Shown piece by piece: positions 63,848 to 64,000 of a DNA stretch of 64,000 nt (within the stretch, counting starts at the first letter, position 1; each line of letters starts with the position of its first letter). The stretch covers positions 124,001 through 188,000 of the forward strand of contig NZ_RPOI01000023.1 of assembly GCF_003818115.1 (NCBI RefSeq). The letters are read 5' to 3'. This stretch comes from Citrobacter youngae (GTDB taxonomy: Bacteria; Pseudomonadota; Gammaproteobacteria; Enterobacterales; Enterobacteriaceae). The translations under genes and the position numbers were made by a program. The notes under the pieces were generated by a model. The model did no database searches and had not been told where the DNA came from. It saw only the letters and a program-made list of their open reading frames with translations.

Positions 63848-64000
63848 TTAAGGCTGTACATGACGCTGACGCAGATCGGTGGAAATACGCGACATCATCG
63901 GGTTATTGAGTTTGCAGATGCGGACAGATAGCGCCAGCAGCAGGTGGAACAGCGCGGGCAGCAGCGTTTCCATCGCAGTAATCCCTTGCAGCGAACTGGC
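63848..64000 (-). CDS. Probable sugar symporter (GPH-type), 3' end only
   Basis: Last 50 codons of a gene entering from the right edge. The segment has a hydrophobic stretch (ALFHLLLALSVRIC) followed by KLNNPMMSRISTDLRQRH and a stop. This layout (final helix, then a short soluble tail with NPMMSRISTDL) resembles glycoside-pentoside-hexuronide:cation symporters, which often accompany sugar hydrolases. It is directly upstream of the GH127 gene on the same strand. Too little is visible for a firm call. Confidence 0.5.
   Translation of the reverse strand, partial: ASSLQGITAMETLLPALFHLLLALSVRICKLNNPMMSRISTDLRQRHVQP

Overview
The window is chromosomal DNA from an enteric gammaproteobacterium of the Escherichia/Salmonella/Citrobacter group. 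Nearly every gene matches a known E. coli K-12 gene in length and order (trmH to yiaT). ERIC and REP repeats are present, and the lipopolysaccharide (LPS) core locus sits between waaA-coaD and kbl-tdh. Several differences from K-12 (no dinD, an added aromatic-acid-type transporter, a glycosidase operon at the right end, a rearranged LPS core region) suggest a relative such as Citrobacter. The species cannot be fixed from sequence reading alone. I saw no tRNA, rRNA, prophage, IS element or CRISPR array. Comparisons with E. coli are from memory, not from a database search.

Layout. 1-3.5 kb: the stringent-response operon gmk-rpoZ-spoT-trmH (minus strand), with an ERIC repeat between spoT and trmH. 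3.8-15.4 kb: ligB, yicG, yicC, rph-pyrE (with attenuator), slmA, dut, coaBC, radC, rpmB-rpmG-mutM, coaD-waaA. 15.6-25.4 kb: LPS core genes. These are a family-8 glycosyltransferase, waaL, a JUMPstart/ops element followed by waaQ-waaG-waaP, a family-25 glycosyltransferase, then waaC-waaF-hldD on the other strand. 25.7-31.3 kb: a waaB-like glycosyltransferase, kbl-tdh, a waaY-like kinase and waaH, so further core genes flank the threonine-degradation operon. 31.3-39.1 kb: yibQ, envC, gpmI, yibN-grxC-secB-gpsA-cysE, trmL. 39.1-45.4 kb: an AAHS-type MFS transporter, the lactate operon lldPRD, yibL and yibT. 45.4-49.8 kb: the mannitol operon mtlADR with a long CRP-rich control region. 49.8-61.8 kb: yibI-yibH, yibF-selA-selB, yiaY, aldB, yiaW-yiaV, yiaU and yiaT. 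61.9-64 kb: a GH127-family beta-L-arabinofuranosidase-like gene and the 3' end of an upstream gene, probably a sugar symporter.

How the genes work together. The LPS genes cover heptose precursor completion (hldD), Kdo transfer (waaA), heptose I-III (waaC, waaF, waaQ), the first outer-core glucose (waaG), core phosphorylation (waaP, waaY-like), outer-core decoration (GT8, GT25, waaB-like), GlcA on heptose III (waaH) and O-antigen ligation (waaL). The selA-selB pair supports selenocysteine insertion. lldPRD and mtlADR are catabolic operons with visible operators or CRP sites.

No wholly new system was found. The observations most worth checking are: (1) an apparent 1-nt deletion after codon 9 of lldP, which puts the canonical start out of frame with the permease; (2) the dispersed LPS core cassette, with waaL placed before the JUMPstart-waaQ unit, a GT25 transferase, and core genes on both sides of kbl-tdh; (3) two long hairpins bounding the variable core cassette; (4) two paralogous DUF3302/HlyD pairs; and (5) the GH127 operon at the right edge.
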